Source of the DNA: Gymnopilus junonius
Taxonomy: Eukaryota > Basidiomycota > Agaricomycetes > Agaricales > Galerinaceae
DNA length: 25,368 bases
Direction of reading: 5' to 3'
Assembly (NCBI GenBank): GCA_015501075.1
Contig: JADNYJ010000457.1
Location: 1 to 25,368 of the forward strand
Shown: in pieces, positions 20,801-25,368 of the stretch
Layout of the letters: each line of letters starts with the position of its first letter
How positions within the stretch are numbered: the first letter of the stretch is position 1
Program-made: the position numbers and the translations under genes
Notes under the pieces: model-generated
Databases searched by the model: none
Told to the model about the DNA's origin: nothing
The model's input: the letters and a program-made list of their open reading frames with translations, nothing else

Positions 20801-21388
20801 ACTTGGTCTTCGTGGTTGTCAACCTCCGCCTCTTCATGGGTTGGAACAGCTTCTCCGCGAGCGCCTTTCTTCTTCTTGCCTCTTGGGGATGAATGGACAG
20901 GTCGACTCCGCTTTTTGCCAGCTTGCTTCCTCCCTTTCTCTGCTGGGCTGCAGGGCGATTTGTTTGGTCTTTTCTTCTTCCATACGTTCGTGGAGGATAC
21001 TAGAATAGACCTGAGATTTCTGTAGCACGAATTGGAGTCGCGCTAGACGACGTTCCATCTCCTGAAAAGGGTGTTAGACATATCATACATATGACAGCTC
21101 AGTAGAACCCGCATTACCGTCTCCTGCATGGACACCGGTTCTCGACCGAGGTCCCGGTCAGTGTCATCCTGTATCACCACAGTGAGTCAGAGACAATTTA
21201 TTTGCAGAGAAAAAGAAACTTGCCCCAAGACTTTCGTCAACTTCGCTGCTGGCGCGACTGTAGTCAGACAACGCGTGAGGCGGCGGTGTTGACGGCGCCG
21301 TGCTGGGTCGAGGTGATGTTGCATGGCTGGTAGAGTCGCCCTCATCGGAGCTGAACGATGCCGGAGATGATGAATTGGGCGAGCTCAT
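17898..21388 (-). CDS. LSH/DDM1-type SNF2 chromatin-remodelling ATPase (reading frame broken at several points)
   Basis: Homologue of LSH/HELLS, DDM1 and yeast Irc5, ATP-dependent nucleosome remodellers linked to DNA methylation and genome stability. Motifs in order: [28 protein letters not shown] (motif I, exon 20638-20616), [20 protein letters not shown] (Ia), an insert with two AT-hooks (GGRPRKP, SGRPRKS) and an acidic tract, [12 protein letters not shown] (DEGH box), LTGTPLQ (III), [82 protein letters not shown] (V) and [14 protein letters not shown] (VI). Clear exon ends include 21388-21224 (GC-AG donor), 21168-21118, 20373-19837, 19789-19710, 19652-19129, 19073-18832 and 18771-18567. 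Frame breaks: about 20975 (after HERMEE), after GLGK where the expected TLQT cannot be placed, 18577 (a stop after VIF), about 18180 and about 18015. It may be a pseudogene or carry assembly indels. Confidence 0.85.
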
Positions 21389-22954
21389 CGCGAAGGGCGG
21401 CGGAAAAAGTAAAATGAAAGACAAAAAGGCAGCGGCCATTTGGCACGCGCTTATGCCTGCCCTAAACTTATTGTCACGCGGACTCAACGCCCAAAATTCG
21501 CAACTGGCCCGGATCCGAACGCTGTGTCTAACCATCATAACCTCTCCTATGAGCATTGCCAACTGGCCGACAATTCATTAGAGCTCTATCTTATTCTGAC
21601 AGTTTTCTGAAGCTTTGCACTTTACTTCGAGACACCAGTGGCAGAATCGTGCCAGGGACCGGAATCAAGATGGTAAGTTTGCATCTACTCTACGACTCCG
21701 GACTCCAGCACCTTCTTAGGAGTGATTACTTCTAGTCGTGAAATCTCTGGATACTGTAACCAGTCTAGTTTTTCATCACTGCTCGTCGATCCGAAATAAA
21801 AATTCCGATACCAGTTCCGAGAACGGCTATCTAAAGAGGAGTAATGGCGATTTTGAAGTGTCTCTAGGTTCTCCTACAGACGTGACTCTTTGTGGATTCA
21901 AAGCCTGGAACAGCTTCGCTAATGGCAATCGGCAGCTTGTATGTACAACCACTTTTATTCCTCGGATTGCAAGTCTTTAATGATCGTTGTTTTGGTAGAG
22001 ATTGTCATTTTCACCACAAGCGTTACCGCCTGAGTGATTTAGGCTACTAGTCGCAATGAATACATTTCAGATCGATCTTATGCCTCTGGGATGATCAAAA
22101 TTCTTCAGACTTCACTGAAATTTCCATCGTCTAATATATCTTCCTTTGGACCAGGTACTAGTCGATCGAATGCCTTGCTATGCAACATGGGTATCAGCAG
22201 GCTAGATTTCATATCCAAGCGCCATATTGCCTCCTGCGCAACTTAAACGACCGCTAGATCCAGCCTGTTCCTTAAAGGCACTACTGCCAAGGACTCGTCT
22301 CCGAGTCACTCGATTGCAGGGTGATTTGAATAAGGGTCAATAACTGTAACTTAGCGGAAGAAAGTTCACGTATCCTTATAATTCTATGCCTATCTTTTCA
22401 CACCTTATCTCCAAATGTCGCTTCACCCCGATCTTAAGTAGCAGTAATTTCAGTGTAATTTGGCTACAGGTTAGGCCGCCTGAGATATTAATGATGTTAC
22501 TTTTCAGTAGTCTGTACCAGGTCATTCCAGCAAAAATCCGGTGATTCATTGAAATTTGAATCGAGGTTCAATTTTAGACTGGCCCTCAGTGTCTTTGTGG
22601 TAGAAGATCGTTTCACCGATGCCTCCCCGTTTGTATAAAATCCACCGAACAAAAATTCTTAAAAAATCGGACGGGAAAACAACTTAAAGATCTTTCATAA
22701 TGATTTTTCCTAGCTTCCTTTTAGGCACTCAATCCAGAACAACATCACCGCAACTTGTAGCATCGTATCATTATGGATGGCGTTGATTGAAAGACAAAAC
22801 ATCTCAACAGGGAGCACTGCCTATCGCCAAGTCGCCTTCCAGGAAAGGAAGGCACTGCTGACAGAGATGGTCTCCGCGTTTCAACCTCGCCCCGCACAGC
22901 CATCATCCCTTGGCTGTGGACACCAGGTGGGCACCCTGGGAAGTCCAAATTCCG
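21389..22954. other. Long intergenic stretch, no gene recognised
   Basis: About 1.6 kb upstream of the SNF2 gene. The short open frames (21738-21980 and 22777-23151, +) lack domains and splice support. An ATG followed directly by GTAAGT occurs at 21669, but the only nearby acceptor leads to an immediate stop. A TATAAAA lies near 22635 without an identifiable gene behind it. No tRNA, rRNA or repeat was found. Confidence 0.5.
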
Positions 22955-22962
22955 TATATAAG
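22955..22962 (+). promoter_or_regulatory. TATA box of the small RS-tail gene
   Basis: TATATAAG lies about 250 nt upstream of the ATG at 23209, followed by a CT/CA-rich leader (CACCCCCACAG, CACTCTTACGACCACTCACG) typical of strongly transcribed fungal genes. The assignment rests on position and sequence only. Confidence 0.5.
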
Positions 22963-23208
22963 ACCGACCACCTCGGTTATGAATCGCAGTTCACTCTCAC
23001 CAGGCAGGCCTGTTCGAACCACCCCCACAGTTATTTTCGCCAACTTCCACGATCTTCTTACGATCTTCACTCTTACGACCACTCACGACCAGCACACGAC
23101 CCTAGCACATTCACTTGTGTCCTTTTAAGCGGTCAATCCCAAACATTTTGAATACCTCTTCATCTTCGCTTGACATCCCAGACCTACCCAACGAACCTTA
23201 CAAGCGAC

Positions 23209-23516
23209 ATGTACTACCCAAGCTCTGCCGGTACCGTCACCTCGTTCGTGACCCCTCATTACCCCGTTTCGAGGTCGTACTACCCAGCAGCGCCCATGGC
23301 GCCGTTTTGCCTGGTCAACACTACTACCCGACCATGCACGCTGCCCCCATGGCATACCCAGCGACTGCTGCACCGGTTATGATGGCTCAGCCCGCTTATG
23401 GTGCTATGCCGTACTACGGTCATACCCCGACCGTCATCATGCCTTCAAGGAGCGGAAGGCACAGGCACTCTTCGAGGTCCAGGTCAAGGTCCCGAGGCTT
23501 TTTGGGATACCTCTGA
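23209..23516 (+). CDS. Small Tyr/Pro/Ala-rich protein with Arg-Ser tail (one-base frame break)
   Basis: An intronless small protein of about 102 residues. It starts MYYPSSAGTVTSFVTPHYP, continues with SRSYYPAAPMAP, and after a frame change resumes as LPGQHYYPTMHAAPMAYP, TAAPVMMAQPAYGAMPYY and the tail RHRHSSRSRSRSRGFLGYL. Composition and repeated YYP/AP motifs match across the two frames, so they belong together. The span is 308 nt, one base short of 103 codons; the break is at 23300-23312 (GCCGTTTTGCC). Low-complexity Tyr/Pro proteins with an RS tail are common and often highly expressed in mushrooms, but no function is known to me. The TATA box and pyrimidine-rich leader support real expression. 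Confidence 0.6.
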
Positions 23517-24410
23517 GCGGTTCGCGCTCGGTGTTGAATTAGTCGATGAAGGCGAAAATGAAGATAACTCAAGAAATACCTTTCTCAGGTTTCAATCACG
23601 TTTCCTTTCGATTTGCGTAGAGGACGGGGCGAGGGAGGAGTTGCTGGTTGGAGGTTGGATGAGGAAGTGACGAGAAGTTTTGTACTCTAGCGATAATACA
23701 TGGGGCTGGTCGTCGTGCGGCTAGTCCGTTTCGTTGGATGTTCTGTGCGATTTTTTTAAGCTGAGCAAAAGATTAAGTCCCAGGCTTCCCACAAGGTGGT
23801 CCCCAAATGAAAATTACGGATTGATGGAACAGGTGAAACTGTTCAATCGAGTAAGGTCAGAGGGTATATTCAAACATGTTAGTATGTATGGTTAAGTATA
23901 TAAACTAGTCACTTGAGACGCGCCGACAAATGACGCGCCAGTCACGTGCTGAACATTTATTGAGGTGGCACGTGGTTTGCTGCCGAAGTTAAAATTTCCC
24001 CCAGCTCTTTCTTTCTTACCAGCATCGAAGCAGCAGTCGTGCTGCATTCTCAAGTCGCACACTACACGGCTTTGAGAGTAACGGAGCGATGAGAGAGAAA
24101 TGTATGGCTTCAAGTCATTGCTTGTTGCTATGCGCCTTCCTAACTAGTGAGCAGCTTGTTCACTGTTTTTGCTACGCGAGATTCTCTTTTTTTCGTAGCT
24201 TACAGGTCTGGAACGGATAGCTTTCAACATAATATATGACTTTTCCTGAAAGCTGTTGCTCGTGAGGGTTCTTCTTTCCCTGTCGGAACCGCCCTAGCAC
24301 GACTAGACTCTCCGTCTGACTCTTTGACGCACCCGAGAGACTCACGGCGACGCGTCACTGTCAGATGTCAGTGACTTAGAGCGGACGGTAACGTACTCTC
24401 GCAATGACAT
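23517..24410. other. Intergenic with clustered regulatory-type motifs
   Basis: No gene supported; the minus ORF 23892-24113 has no domain. The stretch holds a TATATAAA at 23897-23904, two GACGCGCC repeats (23917 and 23932), two CACGTG E-boxes (23943 and 23969), an ACGCGT box (24350) and an inverted repeat GTCACTG...CAGTGAC (24354-24375). It probably includes the upstream control region of the F-box gene starting at 24480. Confidence 0.4.
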
Positions 24411-24418
24411 TATTTAAG
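24411..24418 (+). promoter_or_regulatory. TATA-like element of the right-hand F-box gene
   Basis: TATTTAAG lies 62-69 nt upstream of the ATG at 24480, at a normal distance for a fungal core promoter. It is the only TATA-like match close to the start. Confidence 0.45.
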
Positions 24419-24479
24419 CCTAGTCGTTTATGAAACAAGAGAATGACATCAAAATCCCACTTCTTGCTCAATCCCTGCA

Positions 24480-25368
24480 ATGACCGACATCAACGACATT
24501 CCACCAGAAATTTTAGCTTCAGTGTTCGAGCTAACCATCTATACCTCAAGCATCAGCTCCCTCCGCCCGCTTTCGATTGTCTGTCGTCACTGGCACGATG
24601 TTGTCGAGCAAACACCTCGCCTGTGGGGCATAGTACTCTTGCGAAAACAATCGTCGCCAGCAGCATTGGAAAAGCAGATAACCAAAGCCAAGGCTGCGCC
24701 CTTATCGATCACCCTCTTCCCTGGCACTCGTAGTGCAAAGCACACCAAGAAGGTCTACCAGAAATTGACTGATCTTTCCATAAATTGGGTTATGGCGAAC
24801 GTAGGGACGGAATTTATATCCGCCTGTCGTTGGGTCGCCCTCTATCGTTCTTTGGAGGAATTGACTCTGTGTAGAGGAGGTCCCCGGTACGACGAGCCTG
24901 GCCCTTTCTTCAACGACGTTAATGCCTTCACCCAACGCGAAGCGAAATTGCGTTCCTTCACTGCTACCAACTTACAAAAAGCATGGGTTATTGGGTTCCT
25001 TGGGCCAAGTATTCGTCAATTTTGCCTTGTCCGTGGCTACCCCGATCTATCCGAACAAGTAAACTATTACACCTACAGACTCTATACCAGAATTGCTGAT
25101 ACTTGGGATTACCTGTCTCGACTTCCGGAAGTCATCAAGGTACACCTCAAGCACCTCAAGCATAATGACCCCAAAGGGTTTGCCCCATCCGTTATTCGAC
25201 TCTCAAAGCTGCTGACCCTCCATGTCGAGGACGTTCTCCAGATGCCCATCTTACTGTCTTATATTGCCGCCCCACATCTTATGTACCAGCGACAAATTGA
25301 GAGCCATTAAGTTTCAGTTTCCGTAATCCCTCACCAGTCGCCCCGCTTTTCGCTTGTTGGAGTGACCC
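24480..25368 (+). CDS. F-box protein (3' end outside window)
   Basis: The N-terminus is a classic Agaricomycete F-box: INDIPPEILASVFELTIY, then LSIVCRHWHDVVEQTPRLWG. The next 250 residues run without interruption and have weak leucine-rich repeat character (LEELTLCRGGPRYDE, VIRLSKLLTLHVEDV, ILLSYIAAPHL). Read straight through, the frame stops at 25310. A 35-nt intron 25274-25308 (GTACCA donor, GTTTCAG acceptor) would continue the protein as IFRNPSPVAPLFACWSD to the window edge, which fits the family better. It is probably an SCF adaptor with unknown target. A TATA-like box lies just upstream. Confidence 0.8.

Noticed and set aside
21669..21735. ATG followed directly by GTAAGT, like genes with a start-codon intron
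   Set aside because: The only nearby acceptor (TTCTAG) leads to an immediate in-frame stop.
22777..23151. 124-codon plus-strand open frame
   Set aside because: It spans the TATA box and leader of the small RS-tail gene and shows no recognisable domain.
24310..24392. Possible second MITE, CCGTC...GACGG ends
   Set aside because: Arms match only over a few bases and no target-site duplication was found.

Overview
The window looks like genomic DNA of an Agaricomycete (mushroom-forming basidiomycete). Genes are split by many short GT-AG introns, mostly 48-65 nt with a few of 35-38 nt. There are three genes of the expanded F-box family, a Plavaka-type (CACTA-like) transposase, and a serine-rich one-pass membrane protein of a common mushroom type.

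Layout, left to right. (1) 1-1600: minus-strand F-box protein, running off the left edge. (2) About 2.3-10.2 kb: a probable Plavaka-type transposon region with a nine-exon transposase (5271-8738, +). It is flanked head-to-head by a ten-exon unknown gene (2500-5069, -) and tail-to-tail by a three-exon coiled-coil unknown gene (8771-9684, -). (3) 10247-11636: intact serine-rich single-pass membrane protein. (4) 11983-12087: a 105-bp MITE with terminal inverted repeats and a perfect 9-bp target-site duplication. (5) 12104-13426: Trf4/PAPD5-like nucleotidyltransferase, minus, with a frame break. (6) 13660-14420: decayed, internally deleted, intron-containing copy of part of the SNF2 gene found at 17.9-21.4 kb. 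(7) 14539-15905: intact F-box gene. (8) 16071-17120: minus-strand predicted secreted protein with an HNH-like motif. (9) 17898-21388: minus-strand LSH/DDM1-type SNF2 ATPase with several frame breaks. (10) 23209-23516: small Tyr/Pro-rich protein with an RS-rich tail behind a TATA box. (11) 24480-end: F-box gene running off the right edge.

Reconstructing exons by hand shows a recurring pattern. Several genes need exactly one more base for an open frame (transposase, 2500-5069 gene, secreted protein, small RS protein). The Trf4-like gene is off by one base and the SNF2 gene is broken at about five places, while four other genes reconstruct perfectly. This is either residual indel error in the assembly or real decay in a repeat-rich neighbourhood. 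The degenerate SNF2 copy keeps the ancestral frame at two places where the long gene does not.

The most interesting unknowns are the two partner genes beside the transposase and the secreted HNH-like protein.
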